In this document: piece by piece, positions 42,542 through 50,713 of the stretch | Position numbering within the stretch: the stretch's first letter is position 1 | How the letters are laid out: every line of letters starts with the position of its first letter | The notes under the pieces: generated by a model | Told to the model about the DNA's origin: nothing | Databases searched by the model: none | What the model saw: the letters and a program-made list of their open reading frames with translations, nothing else | Assembly (NCBI GenBank): GCA_035293805.1 | Contig: DATGMD010000040.1 | Location: 332,674-396,673, forward strand | Source of the DNA: JAJPHF01 sp035293805 | GTDB taxonomy: Bacteria > Chloroflexota > UBA6077 > JAJPHF01 | Length of the DNA: 64,000 nucleotides | Reading direction: 5' to 3' | Translations under genes and position numbers: made by a program

Positions 42542-42898
42542 ATGGGGCTACGCAGCACGGAGCGCCAGGCGCAGCGCGCGTTCGAGCGGCAGGTGCTGGC
42601 GCAAGTCCTCGCGCTCTGCGAGCCGGACGGCGCCGTGCCGGCCCAGCGCGTCGAGCAGGCGCTCGGCTACTTCCGCCAGACGGTCGCGGGCAACCCCGCG
42701 CAGCAGGTGCTCGGCCGGCGCCTGCGCGGCGCGATCGACGCGCTGCTCGCCGACGGCCTCCTCGACCCGACCGCCCCGCCCGATACCTTCCGCCCCACGG
42801 ACGCCGGCCGCGCCCTCGTCGCCGCCAGCCGCCGGCCCTGGTGGCGCCGCGCCTTCGCGATCACTCAACCGTCCCACGGCGGCTCTCGCGGAGGCTGA
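42542..42898 (+). CDS. small uncharacterised protein, possible winged helix
   Basis: ATG 42542 gives 118 residues; the upstream continuation of the frame contains the REP element and is unlikely to be coding. The product is Arg/Ala-rich and predicted helical (RAFERQVLAQVLALCEP, VEQALGYFRQTVAGNPAQQVLGRRLRGAIDALLADGLL) with a C-terminal RPTDAGRALVAASRRPWWRR basic tail. The layout could be a winged helix. Coding status is moderately supported by codon bias only. Confidence 0.45.
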   Translation: MGLRSTERQAQRAFERQVLAQVLALCEPDGAVPAQRVEQALGYFRQTVAGNPAQQVLGRRLRGAIDALLADGLLDPTAPPDTFRPTDAGRALVAASRRPWWRRAFAITQPSHGGSRGG

Positions 42899-42906
42899 GC
42901 CAAAAG

Positions 42907-42942
42907 GTAGGGCGGGGCTCGTCCCCTGCTGCCCGGCCGGCG
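42907..42942 (+). repeat. REP-like element, copy 3
   Basis: Starts GTAGGGCGGGGCTCGTCCCC and ends GCCCGGCCGGCG, directly after the stop codon of the small gene. Confidence 0.75.
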
Positions 42943-42974
42943 CGGCTGCTGTCCCCTATTCCGGCGACCGCGAG

Positions 42975-43011
42975 GTAGGGCGGGGGCTCGTCCCCCGCCG
43001 CCCGGCCGGCG
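42975..43011 (+). repeat. REP-like element, copy 4
   Basis: Starts GTAGGGCGGGGGCTCGTCCC and ends with the CGCCCGGCCGGCG block; 32 bases after copy 3 and in the same orientation. No gene is seen in the remaining stretch up to 43151. Confidence 0.75.
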
Positions 43012-43151
43012 TCGCCTAGATCAATCGTCCCGGAAACCGCTTCAAACCGCCAGGGGACAGGCGAAGCGAATCCGCGCCAGCGACTTTCGGCGCACCGCGT
43101 CGCGGCATACATACGAGCGCGTAGCGTTGATCTACGGTCGCCAGGACAGCT

Positions 43152-43904
43152 TCAGCCCTTGCGGGCGCGAACGAGCAAGCAAAACGGCCGCTTGCGCTCG
43201 TAGACCCAGTCGGGGTGGCGCCGCAGCATCGCCTCGTCCGGCATTGGCTCCAGCACTCGCTCGATCCGCAGCCCGGCGTCGATGAGGCCGTTCAGCAGCG
43301 TCGCCTGCAGGCGGTGATACTTCTGCACGCCGTCGACGATCCAGTGCTCCTCGCGCAGCCCCTCTTCGCCGTAGCGGTCCAACGCCCAGTACAGGGGACG
43401 GCCCTCGGCGTCGCGGACCCAGCCCTCCGCGGTCGCCCGACTCAGATATACCGGGTGCTCCGTCGAGAAGACGAGCACGCCGCTCGCGACGAGCCACTCG
43501 GCGATGCGCTGGCAGAGCCCGTGGTAGTCCGCCACGTAGTGGAAGGCGAACGAGCTGACCACCAGGTCGAACCGCTCCGCCGGGAACGTGACCTCTTCTA
43601 TCGACGCGCGAACGTGGGTGACGCGCGGGTGGCTCCACTCGGCGCGCGCCGGCGCCAGCATCGTCTCGGAGAGATCGACGCCGATCACCTCGGCGGCGCC
43701 GCGCTCCGCGACATAGCGCGCCAGCTGCCCGGCCCCACAGCCCAGGTCGAGTACCCGGCGCCCCGTCACGTCCGGCAACAGAGACAGCAGGCTCGGCAGC
43801 TCGAAAGCCGTCGTCCAGCCCGCGCCAAACCGCTCCAGCCGCGAGTAGCCGGCGAAGAAGGCGGGATCGTCGTAGATGTTCTGGGGCGGCGGATCGGCGC
43901 TCAT
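43152..43904 (-). CDS. SAM-dependent methyltransferase (class I)
   Basis: The start chosen is ATG 43904; ATG 43958 would overlap the hydrolase gene. The 250-residue protein has SAM motif VLDLGCGAGQLARYVAERG (about 50-68), VIGVDLSETML, and FDLVVSSFAFHYV, with later HPVYLSRATAEGWV. Class I methyltransferases act on small molecules or proteins; the substrate is unknown. The gene follows the hydrolase by 22 bases and may belong to the same operon. Confidence 0.85.
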   Translation of the reverse strand: MSADPPPQNIYDDPAFFAGYSRLERFGAGWTTAFELPSLLSLLPDVTGRRVLDLGCGAGQLARYVAERGAAEVIGVDLSETMLAPARAEWSHPRVTHVRASIEEVTFPAERFDLVVSSFAFHYVADYHGLCQRIAEWLVASGVLVFSTEHPVYLSRATAEGWVRDAEGRPLYWALDRYGEEGLREEHWIVDGVQKYHRLQATLLNGLIDAGLRIERVLEPMPDEAMLRRHPDWVYERKRPFCLLVRARKG

Positions 43905-43926
43905 GGGGACAATTTGGTGCCGGCGC

Positions 43927-44781
43927 TCACGGCTGGTCCAGGAACGCCAGCACCGCATCCGAGGCCGCCTCGGGCGCTTCCAGCAGCGGGCTGTGGCCCA
44001 TGTCGGCCATGACCTTGAGCCTGGCGTCGGGGATGCCGGCGGCGTACGCCTCGCCGTGAGCCAGCGGCACGAGGCGGTCCCGCGCGCCCCAAAGCACGAG
44101 CGTCGGACAGGTGACGCGCCGTAGGTGGCCGCGCAGCTTGCGGTCGTACAGGTACGGCGGCGTCCAGCCGATGCGCCCGGCGAAGCTGAGCGCCTGGTAG
44201 CGCAGCACCTCGGTTGGGGTGTCTACGCGGTCGTCGGGGAACAGCTCGACGGCTACTGGTGCCCGCGGGTCGCCGAACAGCAGCGCGCGCAGGTCGCTCA
44301 GATCGGCCCCATCGCGGCGCACCGCCATCATGAACACGTCGGCGATCGGCGCGCCCGCCACGTACAGGCCCGGCGCGTCGATCAGCACCAGCCGCCGAAG
44401 GCGGTCCGGGCGGCGCACCGCCAGCTCCGCGCCGATCCAGCCACCCAGGCAGTTGCCGACCACGTCCACGCGCTCCAGCTCGAGCGCGTCCAGCAAATCC
44501 AGGTAGTGGAACACCAGGTCTTCCAGCGCGTCCACGTCGCCCAGGCCGGTCGAGGCGGCGCAGCCGGGGTGCGCGGGCGCGAGCAGGCGGCGGTGCGCCG
44601 CCAGGCTGGCGTGCGCGGGCAGCCAGTCGGCCACGGCGGTATGCACGTCGGCTAGGCCGTGCAGGTACAGCAGCGGCGGCCCGTCGCCCGCCTCGTAGAG
44701 GAGGACGCGCTCCCCGTGGACGGGCAGCAGGCGGGCGGCGCCAAACGACGGCTGGGCGAGGGCGGCGGTAGGCTCGCTCAT
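43927..44781 (-). CDS. alpha/beta-hydrolase-fold protein with Cys nucleophile
   Basis: ATG 44781 lies two bases after the stop of the LLM gene. The 284-residue protein has LLYLHGLADVHTAVADW (about 37-53), the nucleophile elbow VVGNCLGGW with C111 (codon TGC) where Ser is usual, acid D in WGARDRLVP and H in MADMGHSPLLE. Cys occurs in dienelactone hydrolase-type enzymes of the same fold. It is homologous to the protein at 27032-27874 (compare GNCLGGWIGAELAVR with GLGVGGWIAAEVAVR) and occupies the same place next to an LLM gene. Confidence 0.85.
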   Translation of the reverse strand: MSEPTAALAQPSFGAARLLPVHGERVLLYEAGDGPPLLYLHGLADVHTAVADWLPAHASLAAHRRLLAPAHPGCAASTGLGDVDALEDLVFHYLDLLDALELERVDVVGNCLGGWIGAELAVRRPDRLRRLVLIDAPGLYVAGAPIADVFMMAVRRDGADLSDLRALLFGDPRAPVAVELFPDDRVDTPTEVLRYQALSFAGRIGWTPPYLYDRKLRGHLRRVTCPTLVLWGARDRLVPLAHGEAYAAGIPDARLKVMADMGHSPLLEAPEAASDAVLAFLDQP

Positions 44782-44783
44782 TG

Positions 44784-46031
44784 TCACGCCCCCACCAGCT
44801 GCAGCGCGCGGGCTGCCTGGTCGGCGTCCGGGTACTCGCGCCCGAACAGCTCGGCCGAGCGCTCGCGCAGCCACGGCATGACCTCGCGGGCGAACAGCGC
44901 CTGGCTCTTCAGCACTGTCTCGTGCGGCATGTTCCCCATGTGGAACTGGATCAGCAGGTGCCCCACGCGCCCGTCGCGCACGTACTCCCACAGCCGCTCG
45001 CGCACGGTGTTCGGGGCGCCGACGAAGATGGAGCCGCTGGCGTCGACCTGCTCCCACGTCTCGCAGTCGCCCAGCAGCGCGCGCGTCGGGTCCCAGCGCC
45101 GCGCCATCTGGCTGTACGACTCGGGCGAGGTCGAGCCGGGCGCCTGTACCAGGTTGCGCGCCTTGCGCCGCATGTGGCCCTTGAGGCAGTTGTGCAGGAA
45201 GTAGAAGACGCCCTCTTCCGCCTCTCGCCGCGCCAGCGCGTCGGTCTCGGCGACGTGGACGCTGAGCAGGATGCCCATCTTGTACGGGTGGTATGCCTTG
45301 CCCTCGCTCTCCAGCACCTCGCCGAGCTGCTGGGCGGCCTGCACAGTGCTGGACAGGCGCGAGCGGCTGGAGAAGAAGTAGCAGTACCCGCGCCGCGCCA
45401 CCTCGCGCACCGTCTCCATGCTGCCGCCGCCGGGAATCCAGATCGGCGGGCGCGGCTGCTGGAGAGGCCGGGGCCAGGGGTTCACGTAGCGCAGCGGGTA
45501 GTGCTTGCCGTCGAAGCTGAACGGCCCGTCCTCGGTCCAGGCGCGGTCGATCAGATCGACGGCCTCCCAGAAGCGCTCGCGGGCGATGCTCGGGCTGATG
45601 TTGTAGTTCCACATCTCCTGGCCCGCGCCCACCGCGAAGCCGGCGATCAGTCGCCCATCGCTCAGGTTGTCCAGCATCGCGTACTCTTCGGCGACGCGGA
45701 GCGGCCGCAGCGCGAGCGGCAGCAGGTTGCCCAGCACGACGATCCGCCCGCGCGTGCCGCGCTGCGTGAGCGCGGCGGCGATCAGGTTCGGCGCGGGCAT
45801 CAGGCCGTAGATGTTCTGGTGGTGCTCGTTCAGCACCATGCCGTCGAAGCCTAGCTCGTCGGCGGCCACCAGCTGGTCGATGTACTGCTGGTACAGCCCG
45901 CGCGCCTTGGCCCGGTCGAACAGCGAGTTGGGCACCGTGACCCAGCCGCTGTCGTAGCGATCATCGAAGTCGGGCGGCAGGTACGGCCAGGCCATGAAGT
46001 GCCAGGCGTACAGCTTGACGGCGTTGTCCAC
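44784..46031 (-). CDS. LLM-class luciferase-like flavin monooxygenase, copy 2
   Basis: ATG 46031; 415 residues. It shares with the protein at 25858 the order ADELGFDGMVLNEHHQ (about 56-71), RIVVLGNLLPLALRPLRVAEEYAMLDNLSDGRL, YPLRYVNPWPRPLQQPRPPIWIPG and a C-terminal GAPNTVRERLWEYV. The two are clearly paralogous but diverged. An SDR gene lies upstream on the same strand, separated by repeat element C. Confidence 0.9.
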   Translation of the reverse strand: MDNAVKLYAWHFMAWPYLPPDFDDRYDSGWVTVPNSLFDRAKARGLYQQYIDQLVAADELGFDGMVLNEHHQNIYGLMPAPNLIAAALTQRGTRGRIVVLGNLLPLALRPLRVAEEYAMLDNLSDGRLIAGFAVGAGQEMWNYNISPSIARERFWEAVDLIDRAWTEDGPFSFDGKHYPLRYVNPWPRPLQQPRPPIWIPGGGSMETVREVARRGYCYFFSSRSRLSSTVQAAQQLGEVLESEGKAYHPYKMGILLSVHVAETDALARREAEEGVFYFLHNCLKGHMRRKARNLVQAPGSTSPESYSQMARRWDPTRALLGDCETWEQVDASGSIFVGAPNTVRERLWEYVRDGRVGHLLIQFHMGNMPHETVLKSQALFAREVMPWLRERSAELFGREYPDADQAARALQLVGA

Positions 46032-46042
46032 GGTGCCTCCGA

Positions 46043-46230
46043 GCGGTCAGCGGTCAGCGATCAGCTATCAGTTATCAGCTACCGGCAGTGTAGCCGGTCC
46101 GGGGGCAAAATCGAACGTCAACCGCGAGTCAGCTACGACGGTGCCGCCGCCACGCGGGCACCGGCTGCTGATAGCTGATAGCTGACGGCTGATCGCTGAC
46201 CGCTGACCGCTGACGGCTGATCGCTGACGG
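46043..46230. repeat. heptanucleotide (GCTGAYN) repeat element, copy C
   Basis: The right arm is nine exact 7-base units (GCTGATA, GCTGATA, GCTGACG, GCTGATC, GCTGACC, GCTGACC, GCTGACG, GCTGATC, GCTGACG) at 46167-46229. The left arm (46051-46080) holds the complementary GTCAGCG/ATCAGCT units. About 85 unique bases separate them. It fills the gap between the LLM and SDR genes. Confidence 0.85.
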
Positions 46231-46956
46231 CTACTGAACGAATACGCGGCCGGTGATGTGCGCGGACTCGGGGCGGGTGAACCAGACGACTAGCTCGGCG
46301 GATTGCTCGGCGGTGGGCAGCTTGCCAAACGGCGCGCGGCGCTGCTGCTCCGCGATCTCCTCCGGGCTGTGGTTGTTGCGGACCATCGGGGTGTCGGTGG
46401 CCCCCGGCCCGACGGCGTTCGCCGTGATGTTGTACGGCATCGCCTCGCGGGCCAGCACGCGCGTGAAGCTGATGATGCCGCCCTTGCCGGCGGCGTAGGC
46501 GGCGCTCTTCGGCGCCCCGGCGGCGGCCAGGCCCGACGCCAGCGTGACGATGCGCCCATAGCGCTGGGCCATCATCGTCGGCAGCACGGCCTGGCAGCAC
46601 AGGAAGGTGCCCTTCACGTGCGTGGCGAGCACGCGGTCGAACTCGTCCTCCGCCAGCTCGACGATCGGCGTGCGCGGGTAGATGCCGGCGCTCGTGACCA
46701 GGATGTCGATGCGGTCCCAGGCGGCGCGCACGCGCTCCGCCATCGCCTGTACCTGCGCCTTGTTCGTGACGTCCACGCCGATGGCCATGCCGCGTCGCCC
46801 AAGCGCCTCGACGGCCGCGGCGGTGGCCGCGGCCGTCGCCTCGTTCAGGTCCGCGCACGCCACGTCGGCGCCCTCGCGGGCGAGCTGCAGGGCCACCGCC
46901 CGCCCCAGGCCGCTCCCGGCCCCCGTCACGATCGCCACCTGCCCGTCCAGCGCCAT
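46231..46956 (-). CDS. short-chain dehydrogenase/reductase
   Basis: ATG 46956 follows GAGGAACAGGCG. The 241-residue protein has TGAGSGLGRAVAL (12-24), the ADLNEATAA pocket suggesting NAD(H), TSAG near residue 88, and catalytic LASGLAAAGAPKSAAYAAGKGG with Tyr and Lys. It probably oxidises a hydroxyl of an intermediate produced by the neighbouring LLM/hydrolase module (inference). Confidence 0.9.
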   Translation of the reverse strand: MALDGQVAIVTGAGSGLGRAVALQLAREGADVACADLNEATAAATAAAVEALGRRGMAIGVDVTNKAQVQAMAERVRAAWDRIDILVTSAGIYPRTPIVELAEDEFDRVLATHVKGTFLCCQAVLPTMMAQRYGRIVTLASGLAAAGAPKSAAYAAGKGGIISFTRVLAREAMPYNITANAVGPGATDTPMVRNNHSPEEIAEQQRRAPFGKLPTAEQSAELVVWFTRPESAHITGRVFVQ

Positions 46957-47073
46957 CGCCTGTTCCTCCCCGCCTCGCCCGCTTCCCGCTGCGCGCCGTT
47001 GCGCGCGTCCCGCTCCGCGCCTATCGCTGGAGTCTAGCCCGCCCGCGCACCGCGCGCAACGGCGGGGTGACCT

Positions 47074-47176
47074 AACCCCACCGGCCCCCCCTTCCCTTCG
47101 AAGGAAGGGGGGAGAAGGACGGGGACGAAGCCGCCGCCCCGTCGCCCCGCTCCCCCTTCCCGCATCGGGAGGGGGG
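47074..47176. repeat. dispersed CCCCCTTCCC...GGGAAGGGGG hairpins
   Basis: Two inverted repeats, near 47083-47112 and 47149-47174, within a TAACCCC...GGGGG frame like the one at 4178. The first has a 12-bp stem with one bulge and a CG turn. They take up most of the 318-base gap between the SDR and PPOX genes. A TACACT at 47206-47211 could be a -10 for the PPOX gene. Confidence 0.6.
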
Positions 47177-47274
47177 CCGGGGGGGTAGGTAGGTCCGTCC
47201 TCCGCTACACTGTGGCGGACAAGCAGCGGGCGCGGCCGGGGGCGCGGGCGCCGCCCGAGCACGAGGAGGAGCCG

Positions 47275-47688
47275 ATGATGGAGGCCGAGGGCCGCGCGTT
47301 CGTGGCGCGGTATCACCGCGGCGTGCTGGCGACGATCAAGCGCGACGGCCGCCCACAGCTATCCAACATCTCCTACGCGCTCGACGAGACGGACGGGCTG
47401 ATCAAGATCTCTACCGCGCGCACGCGCGCGAAGGTCCACAACGTGCGCCGCGACCCGCGCGTGTCCCTCTCGGTCCAGGGCGACACCTGGCAGCAGTACC
47501 TCGTGGTCGAGGGGGCGGCGGAGCTATACGAGGACAATCCTATTCCCGCCCTGCGCCGCTTGTACGAGATGATCCGCGGCGCGCCCCACCCGGACTGGGC
47601 GGAGTTCGACGAGGCGATGCGCCGCGAGCAGCGGCTGATCCTCGCCATCCGTGTCGAGCGCCTGTACCCGCTGACGCGCGAGCGGTAG
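47275..47688 (+). CDS. PPOX-class (F420/FMN) flavin-binding protein
   Basis: ATG 47275 or 47278 after GAGGAGGA; about 137 residues. The split-barrel motifs are RGVLATIKRDGRPQLSNI (about 15-32), LIKISTARTRAKVHNVRRDPRVSLSV and EGAAELYED. The family is the F420-dependent TIGR03618-like branch. Such proteins reduce or oxidise enone-type compounds with F420H2 in actinobacteria and Chloroflexota, or bind FMN. Its presence agrees with LLM monooxygenases in the window. Confidence 0.85.
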   Translation: MMEAEGRAFVARYHRGVLATIKRDGRPQLSNISYALDETDGLIKISTARTRAKVHNVRRDPRVSLSVQGDTWQQYLVVEGAAELYEDNPIPALRRLYEMIRGAPHPDWAEFDEAMRREQRLILAIRVERLYPLTRER

Positions 47689-47721
47689 CGGCCGCAGGCG
47701 GCGCCCGCCCTGGCCCTCGAC

Positions 47722-48648
47722 TCAGGGCGCCGTGGCGACGTGGCGCAGCCAGTCGGCGAACGCCGTGACGACGGGCGCGGCCGCCGCCTCGTCGCGGCCT
47801 AGCAAGCCATAGTCGGGGCCGGCGGGGGCCGTGGGGAGGCGGAGCGCGCACAGGCCGGGCAGCACCGGCTCCCGCACGTAGGGCGGCCAGAACGTGCCCA
47901 GCACGCCGAGTCCCGCCTGCGCGGCGAGGATGCGCGCCTGGATGCCGTCCACCTCCAATGCCACGCGGTAGTGGCGCAGGCCCGCCTCGCGCAGCACCGC
48001 GCCGTAGTACTGCCACTCCACGCTGTCGAGCGGCGCCGCGATCAGCCCGGCGCGCGCCACGTCGGCGAACGACACGACGGCTGCCGCCGCCAGCGGGTGG
48101 TCGGCGGCGACGAAGAACACCACGCGGCTGGGGTGCAGCGGCTCGTACTGCACGTCGCCGGGGACGTGCCAGCGCGCCACGTAGGCCAGGTCCACCTCGC
48201 GGGCGCGCACCGCCTCGGCCATGTGGACGCTGTGGCCGAAGCGCAGCGACAGCTCGACGTCCGGGTGCGCGCGCCGGAACGGCGCGACGACCGCCTCGAA
48301 GAAGAACGCCTGCTCGAAGGCGATGCTGGCGCCCAGGCGCACCCGCCCCGCGCGCCCCGCCCGCAGATCGGCGATCTGATCGATCAGCCCCTCGGCGTCC
48401 CGCAGCGTGCGCCGCGCCAGACCGTACAGCGCCTGCCCGGCAGCGGTGAGCTGCACGCGCCGGTCGCGATAGACCAGCAGCCGAGTGCCGAAGGCGCGCT
48501 CCAGCGCCCGGGCATGGAACGAGACGGTGGGCTGGCTGAGGGCCAGGCTGCTGGCGGCGGCCGAGTAGCCGCCCTGCTCGACGATGGCGGCGAAGATGCG
48601 CAGCCGCGTCAGCGACAGCTCGGGCAGCGGGGCGTGCTCGTCGGCCAC
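47722..48648 (-). CDS. LysR-family transcriptional regulator
   Basis: GTG 48648; 308 residues. The winged helix is LRIFAAIVEQGGYSAAASSLALSQPTVSFHARALERAFGTRLL (about 16-58), followed by the effector domain starting GRVRLGASIAFEQ. It is on the same strand as RidA and the selenoprotein gene, and follows RidA by 29 bases rather than being divergent, so autoregulated co-transcription is likely. Confidence 0.9.
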   Translation of the reverse strand: MADEHAPLPELSLTRLRIFAAIVEQGGYSAAASSLALSQPTVSFHARALERAFGTRLLVYRDRRVQLTAAGQALYGLARRTLRDAEGLIDQIADLRAGRAGRVRLGASIAFEQAFFFEAVVAPFRRAHPDVELSLRFGHSVHMAEAVRAREVDLAYVARWHVPGDVQYEPLHPSRVVFFVAADHPLAAAAVVSFADVARAGLIAAPLDSVEWQYYGAVLREAGLRHYRVALEVDGIQARILAAQAGLGVLGTFWPPYVREPVLPGLCALRLPTAPAGPDYGLLGRDEAAAAPVVTAFADWLRHVATAP

Positions 48649-48677
48649 CGGCCCCCTCCGCCGCGTGGCGGCCGCGG

Positions 48678-49091
48678 TTAGACCGCCGCCACTGCCTCGA
48701 TCTCGAGCAGCAGGTCCGGGTGCACGAGCCGGTCGATGATCAGGAGCGTGTTCGGCGGGTAGACGCCGTCCGGGAACAGGCGGGGATACTGCTCGGCGCG
48801 GCAGGCGTTGAAGGTGGGCAGGTCGTCGGCGCGCGTCAGGAACGTGCGCAGGCTGACGATGCTGGCCATCGTGCCGCCGGCCGCCTCCACGGCCGCCTGC
48901 AGGTTAGCGTACGCCTGCGCGAACTGGGCGCGCATGTCGTTCGGTCCCACCACCTGGCCCTCGCGGTTCATCGCGACCTGCCCGGCGATGAACACCAGCC
49001 GCGAGAAGCTCTGCACGTCCACGCTGAAGACGTGCGAGTAGGGGCCGATTGGAGTGCCAAGGCTCGCCGGCTGAATCACCTCGCGGTGCAT
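48678..49091 (-). CDS. RidA-family protein lacking the catalytic Arg
   Basis: The 137-residue protein starts at ATG 49091, nine bases after the selenoprotein stop. It has the RidA core: GPYSHVFSV, VFIAGQVAMNREGQVV, and the C-terminal LLLEIEAVAAV. Canonical RidA hydrolyses reactive enamines/imines using Arg in the motif PARS; here the position reads PPNT. It therefore belongs to a side branch whose activity is not established. Linkage to a GrdB-like reductase is notable. Confidence 0.85.
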   Translation of the reverse strand: MHREVIQPASLGTPIGPYSHVFSVDVQSFSRLVFIAGQVAMNREGQVVGPNDMRAQFAQAYANLQAAVEAAGGTMASIVSLRTFLTRADDLPTFNACRAEQYPRLFPDGVYPPNTLLIIDRLVHPDLLLEIEAVAAV

Positions 49092-49100
49092 CGAATCCCC

Positions 49101-50399
49101 CTACTTCTCGACGGGCGTCGCCAGGACCCGCAGCGCCCGCTCCAGGATGCCGCGCCGGATGGCGCGCTCCTCGGCCGCCGTACGGGCGGCGTCGCCCACC
49201 GGGTGCACGATGCCGTTGCCGGGCACCACGCGGTTCGACCCCACCATCTCGGCCACCGGCGTCATCGTGCAGATGTGCGCCACCGGCAGCCCCGCCTGCT
49301 CTAGCTCCGTCACGATCGCTGCACCGCAGCGCGTGCTGGTCCCTCAGGTGGAGGTCAGGATGACCGCGTCCACACCCGCCGCGCGCAGGTGCTCGGCCAT
49401 CTCGCGGCCCAGGCGACGGCTGTTGTCGAGCGGGTTTGCGAGGCCCGTGGTGCTCAGGAAATGGTCGTACAGCTCGCCGATGGCGCCCGCGCGCTCCAGG
49501 TCGCGGGCCGCATCCACGGGCACGAGCCGGTCGGGGTCTTCCTTGACCAGGCTGGTGTCGTAGCCGCCGTGGACCACCTCGTAGTCCGCGCTCGCCAGGT
49601 CGTTCACGCCGGCGATCGGGTAGCTCCCCCACTTCGTCGCCGCGCGAAACTCGATCTGATCCGGGTTGCCGCGCGGCACTAGTCCGCCGTCGGTGACCAG
49701 CGCGACGCGGGCGCGGCGCAGGTCGGCGACGGGCGGCGGCGCGGGGATCGGCCGGAACCGCGGCAGGCGCACCTCCGACTCGTACGGCTCGCCGCGCAGC
49801 TTCGCCAGCAGCATGTCCACCGCGCGCTCGGCCGCGGACTTCGGCGCGATCTCGGGCACCACACGCCCGCGCGGGAAGTAGCCCTCGACGCTGGGGCGGC
49901 CGATCGGCTCGCCCGCGACCAGCTTGCGGCCAAGCCGCAGCATCGCCGCCATGTCGCTTGCCATCTGCCGGGCGCTGTCGCCCGTGCGCACGACGTAGAC
50001 GTCGCGGTGGTATAGCTCGACGCCGGGGTTCTCGTCGGCCATCGCCGTGACGGCCGGGATGCCCAGCTCCGCGCTCACCGCCTGGCAGAGCGCGCCGCAG
50101 GCCTGGCCGTAGCGGCCCGCGTTGAAGGCCGGCCCGGCCAGCAGCAGGTCGGGCGCGGCCGAGCGCACCAGCGCGACCAGCTCGCCGACCGCCTGCTCCG
50201 TGCGCTCCGCGACGTAGTTGTCGCCGCAGATCACCGTGGCGACGACGGCCTCGCCGTCGGCCAGCGCCGGCGCGAGCGCGCGGCCCGGCCCGACGGCGCC
50301 CTCGACCAGGCGCGGCCCCACGCCGGCGGCTTCCTCGCCGCCCAGGCCGCCAAACATCTGGTTCAAGAAGTGGACGATCCGCAGCCGTCGCTCGGCCAT
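49101..50399 (-). CDS. GrdB/GrdF/GrdH-like selenoprotein (glycine/betaine/sarcosine reductase B), UGA read as Sec
   Basis: ATG 50399; 432 residues when the in-frame TGA at 49346-49344 is read as selenocysteine 352. Before it the chain ends ...DAVILTST and after it continues GTSTRCGAAIVTELEQAGLP, which is the TSTUGT-x-TRCG active site of the family; the total length fits GrdB (about 436). The N-terminal FLNQMFGGLGGEE and DNPGV/NPDQIE stretches also fit. The enzyme reductively cleaves an amine to acetyl-phosphate with GrdA/GrdC partners, none of which is here. A hairpin at 49335-49311 is a fitting SECIS. A naive reading splits it into two genes. Confidence 0.88.
49311..49346 (-). promoter_or_regulatory. 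UGA codon and SECIS hairpin of the selenoprotein gene
   Basis: After the UGA (49346-49344) come 18 bases, then the apical triloop GGU (49325-49323) on a 6-bp stem CGCUGC/GCAGCG, extended by CACG/CGUG (49335-49332 with 49314-49311) past a two-base bulge. Spacing and the G-rich apical loop agree with bacterial SECIS elements bound by SelB. Confidence 0.75.
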
Positions 50400-50713
50400 G
50401 GCTCACCTCGCCGCGCGTGTTCGCCGCAAGTGTAGCGCGCCGTGGGTTGCGAAAACTAGCCGCGCGCCGTCTGGCCACCATCGCCGTCGCTCCCTGCTGG
50501 GTCGGTCGGGCCGGCTGGGAGCCTCCCGGGCGCTGGGCACCCGTGAGGCCGAGCGCGCCTGGGCCCCGCGAGAGGCGCGGCATCACAATCGTGAACAGGC
50601 GCCTAGCAGTTTCGTCACGTTTACAGCATAATTGGGCCGCTGCTCCCGCCGCCCTGGCGGTCCACACGCGGGCGTAGCCACCCGGGTCGCTACAACTGGC
50701 AGCAGGAGGCGCC
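50400..50713. other. 314-base intergenic region without a recognised gene
   Basis: The stretch separates the selenoprotein gene (minus) from the secreted protein gene (plus). A slightly AT-richer patch has TTTACA near 50620-50625 and CATAAT near 50627-50632 but no convincing promoter spacing. A CAGGAGG ribosome site serves the next gene. Confidence 0.4.

Noticed and set aside
46043..46230. Direct repeats as a CRISPR array
   Set aside because: Units are 7 bases in tandem without unique spacers, and no cas genes are near.
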